From assembly GCA_025174535.1 (NCBI GenBank), contig JALBUN010000034.1:412501-476500 (forward strand): DNA of 64,000 nt, read 5' to 3'. A program made the translations under genes and the position numbers. Numbering within the stretch: the stretch's first letter is position 1; each line of letters opens with the position of its first letter. Source of the stretch: Cantharellus purpuraceus. Taxonomy: Eukaryota; Basidiomycota; Agaricomycetes; Cantharellales; Hydnaceae. Positions 12,809-24,702 of the stretch are shown here, piece after piece. A model generated the notes under the pieces. The model was not told the DNA's origin and did not search any database. It worked only from the letters and a program-made list of their open reading frames with translations.

Positions 12809-15800
12809 ATGGATAGTCGAGACTCAAGCAAATATCATTTCGCTTCAGGCTCCAAGCCACCATTAAATTCTCGATCTCATGGCCAACCCCCACCTTTTCC
12901 CCAAGCTTGGTCTCCTGTGGATCAACGGGCATCACGACTGCAAACGAACATGCAATCTTCTTCGCCTCCGCCCCCACCGTCGAAACCATACTCTAACCAT
13001 CAATTCACAGCTATGCCTACGCCTTCACATGCGCAAGGTCCGAAATGGTTGCCACTTCCACCCGGTCCACAGTCTCATGCCGGTTACTTCACCTACGGCT
13101 ATCCTACTCAGCCCGCTAATGGAAGCCAACCTGAAGTCTGGCAATTCCCAGAACCCCAAATTATGCGCTCAACATCGCACAAATCTTCCCTGCATCCATC
13201 TTCTCTGCATCCATCTTCTCTGTATCCACCTCCGGGACCATCTAGACCTCGTGCTCATTCGAGCACTGGTATGCATCCCACATTAGAGACGTCCACTTCA
13301 ACCCCGAACTTGAAACACAAGTATTCACACTCAGACAGCCACGGCGCACAGGCGTGGTACGTGGGGGAAAATGCCGACCCGTTTGAGGTGAGTAGGCCGA
13401 ATGGATTAGAGTGAGACCCAAACAGACGCGTTTCAATGACTTACTGCTCCGGACCTCATGTCGTCATTTGCTATAACATTGCGGACTAACACAGATTTGA
13501 ACAGAGAAGTCCTAGCATTGCCCCGAGCATTCTATCTGAAGAGTTTACCCAGATCACGTTAGAACCTTTTACCATCGTCTGGAGCATTTCTGACGCTGCT
13601 AAATTATCAGCTTAGGAGGACCTGCTGCAGATGGTCTGGCTTCCGCTGACGGGCTCAAGCGCTTTCAATATGGCGAAGGTGATGATGGTGATTGGGCCTG
13701 GCATCTCCTTGTTACAAAGGAAGCGCGAGAATCTCTGCCACCCGCAGAAGTCATGCGGCAGAGTGCAATATTTGACATGATCAACGGTGAAAGAAGTTAT
13801 GTGAGCGATATGGTTTTGGTTCAGGAGGTGCGAATGTCATTTCAAGTAGGGTATAGCTGAGTCTCACAGAAAGTGTAGGTTTTTATAAGTGGTCTCCGCC
13901 AAGCAAAGCCGCCTGTATTGCCTTCAGAGAGGCTGGATGGCTTTGTGAATGAAGTGTTTTGGAATATGGATCGTATTCTTTCACATCACCAGCGCCTGCT
14001 TGGTTCCCTATACGAGCTCCAACGGGATCAACATCCAATTTTGTTAAGTGTTGGCGACATAGTCCTTGACAGTAAGTGACTGATAGCTTCCTTATGATCG
14101 GGTGTCTTTCTTAATCATCTGTTGACCTATCGCTTAGCGGTTCTCAAATTCCAGCCTGAATACGATTCGTATATCAAGGTCAGTTAGGCTCATGTGAACA
14201 AATTGTTTTTCAAATGATCTCCACATATATAGCATTATCCACTTGCAGAGTCTCTTCATCGACGAGAACTTAGAACAAATCCGCGATATCGTGCGTTCCT
14301 TGAGAAGTGCTCTCAAGATCCGCGCCTCGGTAAGCGCGACCTGATTACCTTCATCTCACGCCCGGTTACTCGGCTCCCACGACTAAGCCTCCAACTCATG
14401 GAGATAAAGAAGAGGACAGAGAAGCTTAGCGAGGTTGATGGTGTAAACAACAGCTCCGCAAAACAAGATGCTGATCTTCCTGATTTGGAGACAATCCCGA
14501 TATTAGTGGATATTTTAAACCGGTGTGTTGATTCTTGGCAAATTCTACAAGGAATGGTTCATTTAGGACAGTTCAGGTTCGTGAAGAGCACACAGCCTGG
14601 AATTGAAGCAAGCGAAGGCAAAGTAAAATTCTATGCCTTATGCGAGAGTCTCAGGTTCAGGAGGGATGAAATAATCGTACGATCTTATGCATCAACATGA
14701 TGCTGTACGGGAGCTGATAAGTATTCTTTCCAAGGACATGGACCTCTATAATGAGAATAGGACGCTTGTTCATTCGGGACCTCTTGCACGAAGGCAAAGA
14801 TCGGAAAACTGGAGCGGTTGGACTGATCTTGAAGTCTCACTTTTGGATAATTATGGTACTCTATCTGCTTATTGATTGTTATGTTACTGATCGCTGCCTA
14901 GTTCTAATCACCAAGCCCGATGCACGAACAGGCAGGAAAGACGTTGTTTCACGCGTATGTGTATGTTGACCTGTGGCACCTTCTCACCAATTCGTTTGTA
15001 TAGCCAATTCCACTGGAATACTTGCGGCTTGGACCATTTGATGGCCCTCCAGAAAGTCGACGTGAAGAACGGTCGGAGGGTGGGGGCTTATTTGACACCA
15101 TTATTAAACCAACTCGTCCAATGTTCCCTCTCGTAATATCTCATGCTTCATCACCTGCACGACGATACACCCTCTATGCGAATTCCGAGAGCGTGAGGAC
15201 TAAATGGAGAACGGTGCTCTCTGATGCTTTAGGTGTTAGAAAGGTGGTCATGGATGCAAACAGGGTAGGGGACCGTATTCAGATACATCAACTCATACTC
15301 ATGCCCTTGCTTTATTGCAGTGGTTCGCTGTTAATTCGATCGACGACGGATTCTTTAGAATGAGGACAGCCCTTGTGCCGGGTGCATCTACCGCCCCTTT
15401 CACAGGTAAAGCTACAGCGGCTGTTGCATTTTGTGCGTCTTCATATATATTCGCATCATCGAAATCTTTCCTGAATATAGTATTAGCGAGTGGTGGCAAA
15501 AATATGGTTGCTGTGGCCACGCCAACAGGCATTTTTGCCGGCGTAAGAGGGCAGTCGAGTTATGCGTGTTCCCATGCTTAAAATTCTGTTCAACTGACCT
15601 TACCTTAGATTTCAGCAAGGTGCTTGCACTGCCTTCCGTCACGTATATGTCAGCCCTGCAAGACTTTAACAAGCTAATCATACTTCATAACGGGGCGTTA
15701 ATGGCCTACTCGCTTGATCTTATCGCTCGCGTGGGACAAGGTCAAACGGCGCACCAATTTTTGGATGCCTCCCTCGAGCGACTTGCGAAGGCCGAACGCG

Positions 15801-16818
15801 GTGGCACCATTATCTTCTTCCGGGTCGGGAATGTGGCGGGCAGGACTTTGGGTTAGTGTGTACCGTTATCCTGTCATGATGTGCACTTACATTACTTGTA
15901 GTGGTTTATGCGACCAAATCTTTCCTGTCATCTACCCTCCATGTATTAGAGGCTGGAGTAAATCAGTCTACTAACACACTCCAGAGGACACAATCTCAAT
16001 CAAGATCTTCCACCTTTCATCCATACGGGGAGGTACGCAGAAAATGAAAGCAGCCGACGTCGTATCTAACACAATTGTAAAGCCATTCTATGTTCCCAAG
16101 GAGCCGTTCGACGTGACTCTTCTTGCCAAAACGATTGCTGTCTCCACTGACCGCCTGATGACTGTCATTGACCCCGTCAAGTAAATCTAACGTGATTTGC
16201 CACGGTTGATTGCTGACTGGCTGCCTTTCAGTTTAATTGGCCAATCACCCGTTCTTATACCTGACTTCAGCTCCCTACCCGACAATGCTAGTCCCAATAG
16301 TTCTCCAATGGCAGCTTTGAAGGAGAAGTGCGACTATGCGAAACCCATTGGAATTGTCAGGAGTGGCAAAGAAGAGTTGATGGTGATTTACGATGGTGAG
16401 AAATGGCTTCTTCTACCTTGGGTCGGTCCATACCCAGACGCAACATATTTCAGAATTTGGGTGCTACGTCACCAAGCATGCCGTACCAACACGCAAGTAT
16501 GGGTACGTTCGATGGGAGACTAAGGCGTTTGCATATGCCACTCGTGGACTTCATCTCTTACTGTTCAGTCCGCAATTTTTAGAGGTTCGACACGTCCCCA
16601 CTGGCCGATTGGTACAGGTCCTGGAGGGAAAGGACATCCGGCTTATGCAATCTCTGGTGGGAAGTCCTTTATTGATTGCAATGCGCGGCAGTAAGGACGA
16701 CAGGCAGGGAATGAGCGACGAACTCGCAGAGTTGGTGGAGACAGCCCCCTTTGAAACAACGGGTCTCACCCAGGGAAGGCAAGAGACTGCGGATACACTA
16801 TGGGACGAGTGGGATTAA
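12809..16818 (+). CDS. Rho guanine nucleotide exchange factor, DH-PH-CNH (ROM2/RGF type)
   Basis: The gene has more than ten exons; the first four are 12809-13387, 13505-13557, 13611-13827 and 13879-14071 and the rest are approximate. I estimate about 1,050 aa. The Ser/Pro-rich N-terminus carries three SLHPS repeats. The DH domain runs from roughly 13740 to 14690, from RQSAIFDMINGERSYVSDM to DLITFISRPVTRLPRLSLQL, the most diagnostic stretch of fungal Rho1 GEFs. A PH domain follows (YNENRTLVHSGPL ... YTLYANSESVRTKW). The C-terminal CNH domain covers about 15300-16740, with GKNMVAVATPTGIF and a late IYDEFGCYVTKH. Proteins of this layout load GTP on Rho1 for cell-wall integrity and polarised growth at the plasma membrane. 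No DEP domain was noticed. Stop at 16816-16818. Confidence 0.9.
13187..13231 (+). repeat. Three tandem 15-bp units in the Rho-GEF coding region
   Basis: The unit is about CTGCATCCATCTTCT, encoding SLHPS, SLHPS and SLYPP in the disordered N-terminus. The copies are nearly identical, so slippage has probably acted recently. The reading frame is kept. Confidence 0.6.
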
Positions 16819-17163
16819 TGTAACTGCATTCGTTGTGCACTGTTCTGATCTATGTAGTCTGCCAGTTGTTGTCCTGGTCCTCACTGTAGCGATAGATACC
16901 CACCTGCTTTTTTGAGATACAGATTGTTGTTATGGTTTCGAGGTGAGATGCAGCCCACATCGAGGAAGTACTGATCTGAGAACGCCTTCCTGGGCCATCT
17001 CGTAGTGCATTTCAATTGACTCAAACCCTACAGTACTGAAGCTAAAATAGTAGGAATACATTTGAGTTCTACATTCCATTAATGAGCACAAACAAGAAAA
17101 CAATCCCGTGAAATACACAGGCACCGCCGGGTATGATCATCGTCAGTAATAAAATTTGGGTCG
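16819..17163. other. Convergent intergenic region
   Basis: This 345-bp gap holds the 3' ends of the Rho-GEF gene (plus) and SAM-protein copy 2 (minus). I see no gene in it. Confidence 0.5.
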
Positions 17164-19136
17164 TTATCTTGACCAAAGATGACGGAGAAGTAATGGAATC
17201 AGAATCATTGAGATACCCGTCGTCGCCCCCACCAGCAACACATACGCGGATTGCCTAGTACGCAGTCCTTCCTCGGGTCTAGAACAATGTATTTTATGGT
17301 CCAAGTCGTCTAATTCACCCTCGATAGGAGCTAGGGTCCTCCTATCGGCTTTGGCGTGATGAGGTCTCACATTGGATCTTTTTACCTCTACCTCCATTAG
17401 TTCCATTGCTTCTAACCGCCGTTCTACTATCGCAACACGCTCCTTCAATGCATCTATGGCGGCCTCGCCCTCATGGGCATCCAACGGCGGGGGATATACT
17501 CCCTGTGATGACTTGTCGCTGTTCGCCTGGGGTTCTGGAGAGGGAACGAATAAACGCCTAAGACTGCGTGGTAACGACGAAGCCTTGCGTTGCACGACAG
17601 GACGCAGAGCAGTGGGGGGTTGATCCGAAGCTGTAGCAACGGGGACTACTTTCACCGTCTCAATCGAGATCTCGTCCCCTGATTGGTCCTCGGATGTTAG
17701 AGCTACATGCTTCCCACCATGCGATGACGGTGGTAGAGCACCATAGGTTTGCTCGTAAAGCTCCGCCATCGTGGGTTCAGATTCCTCCCGGAGATGTATA
17801 GGTATTATCGTAACCTCCCTCGTGTTGTTTGGGGTATGATGGACGGTTGATTCAGGCTCTGGACAACCTATATCGCGATGCAGGGTGTCATCTGGACCGA
17901 GGACGACATTGATTTGGGTCTCAGACTGCGGAGATAGTACAACAGCCAAAGCATTGTCGGCATGGTTTGCAGATGCAAGCGGAAGTGTCGGATGCTCATG
18001 TAAGTCCAAGCCACCTTGAACATCTGAGGAACCTTGAGGATCTATATCGACAATATGCATCGAAGGCATTCCCGCTTCCACAGGAAAAGATTCACTCGCG
18101 AGCGAAACCTCTGGATTGTCGCCTGTTTTAACACGTTCCTGCAAGGGGCTGTGCCGCGGATGACCCAGCCCCAGTTCGCCCGACTCGTTTTCTGATTCAG
18201 AAAAGTCCCACTTCTTGGTGGCAGTCCGGTGTGGATGCTTGCCGGTGGTGCGCCGACTTGATGGAGCTACTTTGCCAAGGAGCCCCTCATGTGCCTCGTC
18301 CTCACCGAGATCGCTGCTCTCACTAGCGCTACGTTCAAAAAAGTCGACGACACCGCGTACACGTCCACGCTTGTACGCGGAGCTCGAGATGCGGCTGGGA
18401 CGATAAGGCGCAGCCCTTTGCCGTAGAGTGCACGAAGCATCCCATAAGACATTGCTCCAGACCGGATCAACCCCTTCCATCCTATCAATAATGCCACTAG
18501 TCAGTGTTTGAATGTCATGCATTGTGAATACAGCTTATTACTCCTGGAAATCCTCTTGCTCAAGGCTGAGGAATGCGCGTCCCCCAATCTTCTGTTGTTG
18601 TATAAAACCAATCATAGCCTCAACAGTAGAGTCTAAAGGATCATCATCACTGCCATAAAGCTCGGATGATAAATAAGTGCATAATTGCGCAGGAGTCCAC
18701 AGGTATGGATGCCTCTGCTCAAATATTTAAGTACACAGCTACTCTAAAATTGACAGTTTCTCACAGGCAATTTGACTTGGTCCCCGTCAGAGTTACGCCC
18801 AACCCATGATTTCGAATAGTTGGATGGTGGTTGCGATGCCCTTTCACTTCCCCGAGGACTTTCATCCCTATGTGACTTTCTAGAAGGGGATGCATGCACT
18901 GGCCGGACATATGCTGTTGACTTGAATTGTCCACGCGTTGGGCTTGGACTGGACTGGGGGGGTTCAAAACCGAAAGCGGGGGGAGGTGTATAGTGATGCC
19001 TAGACCAGCTGCCGTGTGCTTTCGACGAGTTGGACCGTGTGAGGAGACCAGTGTGAGATGTTTTAATAGGATAGGGATGTGGATTGTGTTGCTCTGGTCG
19101 GAGAGGAGACGAGATAGGCGTCGTCGAGGAAGCCAT
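17164..19136 (-). CDS. SAM-like domain protein with coiled coil and C-terminal membrane anchor (copy 2)
   Basis: Exons 18765-19136, 18542-18714 and 17164-18496 give 625 aa. The blocks match the gene at 1212-3379: HPYPIKTSHTGLLTRSNSS with HHYTP near the N-terminus, WTPAQLCTYLSS ... IGGRAFLSLEQEDFQD as the SAM-like domain, DPVWSNVLWDASCTLRQ after it, then KRGRVRGVVDFFERSASESS, a coiled coil (LKERVAIVERRLEAMELME) and a terminal membrane segment ending HLWSR. Intron positions after the N-terminal region and inside the SAM end agree with copy 1; copy 1 has one extra intron near its start. The middle is unalignable by eye, so the duplication is old. A MITE-like element ends 90 bp upstream of the start codon. 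Function is unknown; the tail anchor suggests an ER, mitochondrial or vesicle membrane. Confidence 0.8.
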
Positions 19137-19226
19137 GGAGAACAGCACGCGGCGCTAAATTGCCATTTCAAACCAATCGCAGCAGCGGAGAATCAACTTA
19201 ACTGCAGGTGCTCCCGAGCCACCATC

Positions 19227-19255
19227 AGAGCGTATATGGAACCAGCTTAAGCTGA
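19227..19255 (+). repeat. Left terminal inverted repeat of the MITE-like element
   Basis: It begins AGAGCGTATATGG and ends AGCTTAAGCTGA. It pairs with 19619-19647 with two mismatches. Confidence 0.7.
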
Positions 19256-19618
19256 TAGCCGTAGTAAAAGCTACAGTGGAGCGTTCGCAAGGCTCCGGTG
19301 AAGCTCCACGGTTGCTCCACACATGCCGCTTTGAAGCTCCGTTCAAAAAGAGTGTCAAACCTCACTCCCACGCCGATGTGAAGCTACCATAAATGATGAG
19401 GGTGCCCAGGCACAGAGCAGAAGATTCAGGGAGGTGGTTTGGGAGGAGCGGGCAGGAGGGCTTCATGAACACTGGTCATGGTTGTCCATTGCAAGTCGCA
19501 CTTACACAGGGATGTGTCATGCAGTTCGGCTTGCATGGCCTGGCCTGGACCGTTGCTCCACTTTGGACTAACGTCGGGTTAAGTTCAGACTATGGTGGAG
19601 CATCAAAAAGCTGAGTTT

Positions 19619-19647
19619 TCAGCTCAAGCTGGTTCCATATACGCCCT
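19619..19647 (-). repeat. Right terminal inverted repeat of the MITE-like element
   Basis: It begins TCAGCTCAAGCTGG and ends CATATACGCCCT on the plus strand, the inverse of the left repeat. Confidence 0.7.
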
Positions 19648-20052
19648 ATTATATGGAAGTAAGCTTCACTTCAAGTGCGCGCTTGTTCACCTTGTCAAGG
19701 TCAAGGCATCTTAGCTGAGCTCTTCATGCGGTTGAGTGATCATGCAATCATGAACGGGTCCGAGTTGCTGTTAAAAACCGGAAAGTTGCTACCCCAAGAG
19801 CTCCTGATTTGGTAACGAATACGTTCGAGATGCTGCATGATGGAAATTTCATCATTCGACCACAGGAAGATCAGTTGCTATGGAGGTCATCACTCAGATC
19901 CTCTGGTAGTTCCAGGCTTAGTATGCTACGCTTCGATCTCCTATCTATCTATAAGACCGAGGGTGAATGGTACACTTCGTCACGATTTCCTTCCATATAC
20001 GTCTGTTGACCAGACTAACTCGTCTTTGTTTTTTTTCCCAGGCTTCTAATAT
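19648..20052. other. Upstream region of the 7-TM gene
   Basis: About 400 bp without a recognisable gene. It should contain the promoter and 5' UTR of the gene starting at 20053, but no clear TATA element was noticed. Confidence 0.4.
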
Positions 20053-21607
20053 ATGACCTCAGAGTCGGCGGTTGTTGTAGCATGGCTGGTCTTTAACCTG
20101 GTTGGCCAATGGAGTCTCCTAGTACTCCTTCTCACATTTTTCTTCTCCAAACGACTAGCTCAGCGAAGCAATCCCTTCCTTATCAACTATCTGCTGGTGA
20201 CGTTTCTTGGGACCATTCCGCCTGCCATCCTGTTAGATTTGCCTTATTCCACGTTATCATAATGGGTGGGCTGCTGACATTTCCGCCGCCTGTAGACTCT
20301 ATACTGGTCACCAATCAGAAGAAGCGCCGCCACCAAGGAGGCTTTGTTATGCCCAAGCGGCCCTCGTCGATGGTGTTCCACCGATGTAAGTGTTCTATTC
20401 ATGCATGGTCCATTTTCTTTGACTCAGATGTCTGGAGGTTCGGTGCAGCTCAAGCCGCACTTTTTATCGATGTGAGCCGCATGCAAACACATAACCCGTC
20501 AGCTCTCTTAAGTAGACCTGCATTAATGTAGACGTGGTCAAAAGTTCGTTCTGTTACTCTCCACACTAGAAGTTTCACCCGCAGAGTACCTGTGAAATAC
20601 TTCGTACGTATTGTTGTTCTTGATTTTGATGAACACATATTGATCCCAGGGTGGCAGTTGATTATTGCTCCATATATGATGATGTGGTTTTGGGTTTTCG
20701 CGTCGCTTATTGTAAGTTCTTGAACTGTCCGCATAGTATATCTAACTCACGTTTTCGGATAGACTGCTGCTCACTCGCAGGCCACGCCTAAGTCTAGATT
20801 TGTGTATTGCATCAACATCTCTAATCCTTCGAATACAATGTAGGTTTTTACAAGCTTTCTTACTTGCACCTTATAACATGCAATAATATATGCCAGCCGC
20901 GGGTGTGTCGGCTTGTTCATGCTGGCATTTGTGATGATAGACCTTACAATTGGATGTACGTATCCAGACATCAGTCCCTGCTCGATTTCTTAGTACTCCT
21001 GCCACCCTCTTGCAGTGTGCATTGGCCTGCTTCTGTACCGTTTTCCAGCTAGGGAGCGGAGGGATTCTGCAACGTGGCGAAACAACTTACATTTCTTGAT
21101 CCGTCTAATTACTGTGAGCTTTTTACAGCTCATTGCAATCATGTAAGAGGCTTCATTTTATGCTGAGAGATAGAAAATATAGGCTAACATTTATCACACA
21201 GCCTGAGCGTGGGTGGCGCGAAACTGAGACCCGGTCCTGTCAGAGCAGCATATGAGCTACTTACGTCGATGAGTATGTTTGGCCTTCCTTCACTTTAACA
21301 CGTTCTTGATCCTCTCTTGTAGATGCCTTGGCGACATTTCTTGCCTTTGGAACCCAGAAGGTAAGGGCATCTCTGGCCCTCTCACTGCATTTCTTAATCC
21401 ATTGTATGCGATGCCCTTGGATAGAATATACTACAGGCATGGAAAACCTGTGGGAAAGCAGCGGATGATCCCGCCGATGGAGACCTCCCTGCGGACAGGG
21501 ACTCAGAGCGACAATGTGCCGTGATTGAAGAGGCGTTGAGTCATGGGGAGGGTCAGGTCGTCGGTCGCTTTTTTAAGCCATGGTTAGGAGTTGGAGGAAA
21601 CTCCTGA
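20053..21607 (+). CDS. Orphan seven-transmembrane protein (intact copy)
   Basis: Twelve exons join in phase to 322 aa: 20053-20231, 20296-20385, 20438-20471, 20532-20607, 20650-20711, 20763-20839, 20897-20955, 21016-21113, 21129-21142, 21202-21272, 21323-21360 and 21437-21607. Seven hydrophobic segments are visible, among them WLVFNLVGQWSLLVLLLTFF, INYLLVTFLGTIPPAILLY, LIIAPYMMMWFWVFASLI, VGLFMLAFVMIDLTIGLCIG and LATFLAFGTQ. The loop after TM2 carries APPPRRLCYAQAALVDGVPP, resembling a recurrent motif of an expanded, unnamed GPCR-like family I associate with Agaricomycetes. No ligand or G protein is known. The gene at 22410 shares the motif order and most splice phases. The acceptor of exon 3 was chosen for frame and similarity. 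Confidence 0.7.
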
Positions 21608-22409
21608 AGGACCGTTATTAATTGTCATCGCTAACTGCCAGCACCGTCTAATCACACTGTATAGCACTGGCCGGTCAGCAGATTGATGCGACCAGTGATT
21701 GTTTCTATTGACGCCCACATCTTTTCATTCAATCTCCAGAGTGTTTCCAAGTACACGATGTGAGATGAGGACGGTAATCCTACAGCTGCGGAATAGCAGT
21801 CTCCAGTTTACTTCCGCAACTTCGTGACAGATATAGGTCTGCTTCTGTTTCACTAAGTCTGCATTGCGACTTCTTCCGAGTGCGAGTCACGTACCAGCCT
21901 ATACTTGTGAAGGTATTATGCACCCCAGAGTTGCTTGGGATCAGCCTTGGGGATCATGTTCGACCTGGAAATATGTGGTATCACTGTCACTCTTCTGGAT
22001 TCTTTTAGAGTCTCCAAGCTACCTCACACCGGAGGAATAACAGCAACATAATGTCTATGTCTCTATCCGAAAGGTCACTATTTTTCTCTGGGAACCTTGG
22101 CGGTGACAACGTATCACTAAGTATAGCAATGCACCTAGAAGTAAAACAGGCCGAGATGTACATCTGAGCTCTCCACTCGCTCAGCAACGTGAAAGAACCT
22201 GTTGCATCAGATTGGAAATCAGTGATTGACACTGATGCCCATACACTGGCGTTCTGGCACTCCCTTGTGTCCTTCGCTTCAAAAGGCCCAGAACGAAATC
22301 CTCTCCCCTTTGCGTCTCCCCTTCTACCGTTCCCCAGCAGCTGCTATTGCAACTATTTCCTATACTGCAGAGATTTCATTCAAGATCTAGCTCCACCGTG
22401 CCCTCAGAT
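21608..22409. other. Intergenic between the two 7-TM genes
   Basis: About 800 bp in which I see no gene or repeat. It presumably holds the 3' end of the first 7-TM gene and the promoter of the second. Confidence 0.4.
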
Positions 22410-23887
22410 ATGATATCCACAACAGCAATCACGTGGAATACGATGAATCTACTTGGAGGCTGCTCCCTGCTATTTCTCCTTGCCACATACTACTTCGTCA
22501 AATCTCTACCGCAAAGGAAGAATCCGTTCCTTGTCAATCTGATTTTGATATCATACTTGTCTACAGGACCCCCCCTCCTGCTGTGCGTCTTCTAGCTCAA
22601 ACCTAACCCCATTATCTCACAAAAAGTGCGTTCCTGATAAGGCTGTTCACCGGCCAGCAGGGAAGGATACGAATACAGTGGATCTGTACCCTCCAAGCGG
22701 CCTGTATTAATAGTATTCCCTCTACGTGAGGGAATCGGCTTTGAAACGCCACGCACATCTATTAATGATGCCTTTGAGCAGGTTTGGCTTTGCATTCGTC
22801 GTTCTCGTCTTTCAGGTAACTCCATGAAGAGGATGGGCTGTAATTGACAGCTGATGCAAGCATTGTGATTCAGACATGGTCAGAGATGAGGGCACATACT
22901 CAGGGCACAACCTGTATTCTTGGGAGGTTCATCTACTTGAAATGGATGGTCCGTACAGTCAATTCATTGACGATTCAGGGAGCTGATGATACACGCTCTT
23001 GGGTATCTAGCTCATATTTGCGCCGTATATCAATTTTCTTGGATGGTTTATGGCCTCATTGATAGTCTGTCTAATCCATACTTCATATACTATTGGACCG
23101 GGGTCGCCCAACTTATTGCTGTGGATTTAGAGCATGCTCCTGCCATCGGCAAGAGCCGGACTTAACACATTCGTGTTTTGTGCTATTGATGGCCACGATG
23201 ATCTGTACGTGTATGGCACCAATTTAATAGCGAAACCTATCATACCTCTATCATAGTCGAACACGTGGAGGGTATTTCACGGCCGCCTGCATGGGGACGG
23301 CTGTTTTGTTAGAAGGTCTGTGCATCCATGTTCAATGCATATCAGCCTCAGAACATACATGAGGTTGTCATTGCAATATTCTGACAGCTCGTCTCTTGCT
23401 ACAGTTTGGATTGTAATTTCTGTCTGTGCGTGCCTCCGACGTTGTCGCGTGTCCGGGGATCTGCCCCATGCTTCAAGTGTGTACCGTGCAAACCTTCACA
23501 TGTGTATGCGGTTTTTTGCGTTTAGTGTCATACAACTCTCTCCTATATTGTGAGTCACTCAGAGCCGTGTTGTTACCTTTGTTGATATTGTCTGCATGTA
23601 GGCTGACCGCATTGAGCGGCTTCCATGTTGAACCACTGAAGGTTAGGAATGCTACGCAGATTATCGGGAGCATATGTAAGTCTGAGTTAACTTACCAATG
23701 GTTCACGATCATTGAAGATAATGGAATATAGTCCCACTGTCGGCGTTTATCGTTTTTGGGACACAAAGAGTGGGTGTCTGAAATTCCTGCACTGCATGTA
23801 GAGCATTGACAGCTATTTCAGACCATATTGCAGGCATGGAGGATTTTGCCACCAACGGCACAAGTCGAAAAGTCAGATTTGGTGTGA
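22410..23887 (+). pseudogene. Orphan seven-transmembrane protein, paralogue with signs of decay
   Basis: It starts MISTTAITWNTMNLLGGC and repeats the architecture of the gene at 20053: LPQRKNPFLVNLILISYL for TM1-2, LLFTGQQG ... CTLQAACINSIPST, TWSEMRAHTQ, NTFVFCAIDG, and PLSAFIVFGTQR just before a last exon starting AWRILPP. Most splice phases match. Two flaws stand out. The fourth intron reaches an in-frame stop if the ancestral phase is kept, although a slightly later acceptor would rescue it. The next exon then ends at 23060 with GA instead of GT at 23061-23062. It also lacks one intron of the relative. It may be a pseudogene or a gene with unusual splicing; exons outside that zone are open. 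Confidence 0.6.
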
Positions 23888-24702
23888 TGTAACAGCCCAG
23901 CATGTATTTTGGTCTCAGTTTCATTACTTTGGTTCACGGTGATGCTCAAATGTGAGTACATGGCAAAAGAAACCCCGACCTTCAAGCTTCCAGTGAGGAT
24001 CGATACTGAAGGCTCCGGGAACCTGCGGCACAGCTATGTAAGCTCGGGAGCAGTCAAAAGTCTCTTGGGAAGGAAGATATATGATGGTCGGCTGCGGTGG
24101 CTACCAAAGCTTTAAAGCGCTGACAACTATTCCAGACGATAGTGCAACTGTGGAAGATTCTGTCATCACTAGTACAAGTTATGTAAACGATTTCAGCTTC
24201 AAGCTAAAGATCATCTCGTAGGTTGGTCCTGTGCAAGTCAGCAAAGGCCAGTTGAAATCAATCGTAGAGTGAACATTTAATATTCAAGTTCGGAGCGGTT
24301 GCAGCATGGGTTGTTTTTCATTTTCTCTTTCCTGCTTGCTTTCATTTCAGCGTGAGAGTGTGCGGCGACCGCACCGCTTATCAGCGAGTTGACAGGAGAT
24401 GCAGAGTTCGTCTCGACGACCAGGAATTCGCCAGATTTCGGGAGAAGTCGGGCTTGTCTCAACATCTATCGGGGGAGAAGATTGTTAGATGTTGTAAGGA
24501 AACGTGAAATACGTCATTTGGCTTCAACATAGCCGCTAGTTACATCATGTGGCATGTTCCATAGAAGTACCGGCATTACCCTACGCCAGTCAGACATGAG
24601 AGTATAGCACTTGACGCCGCGTTGTAGCTGCAACTGGATGGAAGGTGCACTAGAGGGAGCTGGTGAGGTTAGGGAGCTACAAGTCAACATGGTAAGTGCC
24701 AG
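23888..24702. other. Intergenic with relic of the 7-TM last exon
   Basis: Apart from the relic at 24116-24190 no gene is recognised. Short minus-strand ORFs near 24277-24465 and 24480-24660 could be exons of the weak gene candidate at 24703-25074, but no convincing chain was found. Confidence 0.35.
24116..24190 (+). pseudogene. Relic copy of the terminal region of the 7-TM paralogue
   Basis: About 58 bp from near 24121 align without gaps to the stretch from near 23811, which spans the last acceptor and last exon of the preceding gene. I count 42 identities of 58. The AG acceptor is lost (GTGCAACT in place of TTGCAGGC), so the copy is dead. It suggests that a tandem third copy once lay here or that the 3' end was duplicated. 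Confidence 0.45.

Larger units (their letters stand above)
19227..19647. mobile_element. MITE-like non-autonomous DNA transposon, 421 bp
   Basis: Terminal inverted repeats of 29 bp lie at 19227-19255 and 19619-19647 and match at 27 of 29 positions (core TATATGGAACCAGCTT). The interior has no coding capacity and several GTTGCTCCAC/GTGGAGC-like subterminal motifs near both ends. I could not find a convincing target-site duplication, so the family is not assigned. It lies in the upstream region of SAM-protein copy 2 and no second copy was noticed in this window. Confidence 0.6.

Noticed and set aside
22844..23062. A continuous 72-codon ORF in the second 7-TM gene
   Set aside because: It spans an intron and mixes coding and non-coding sequence; only part matches the paralogue.
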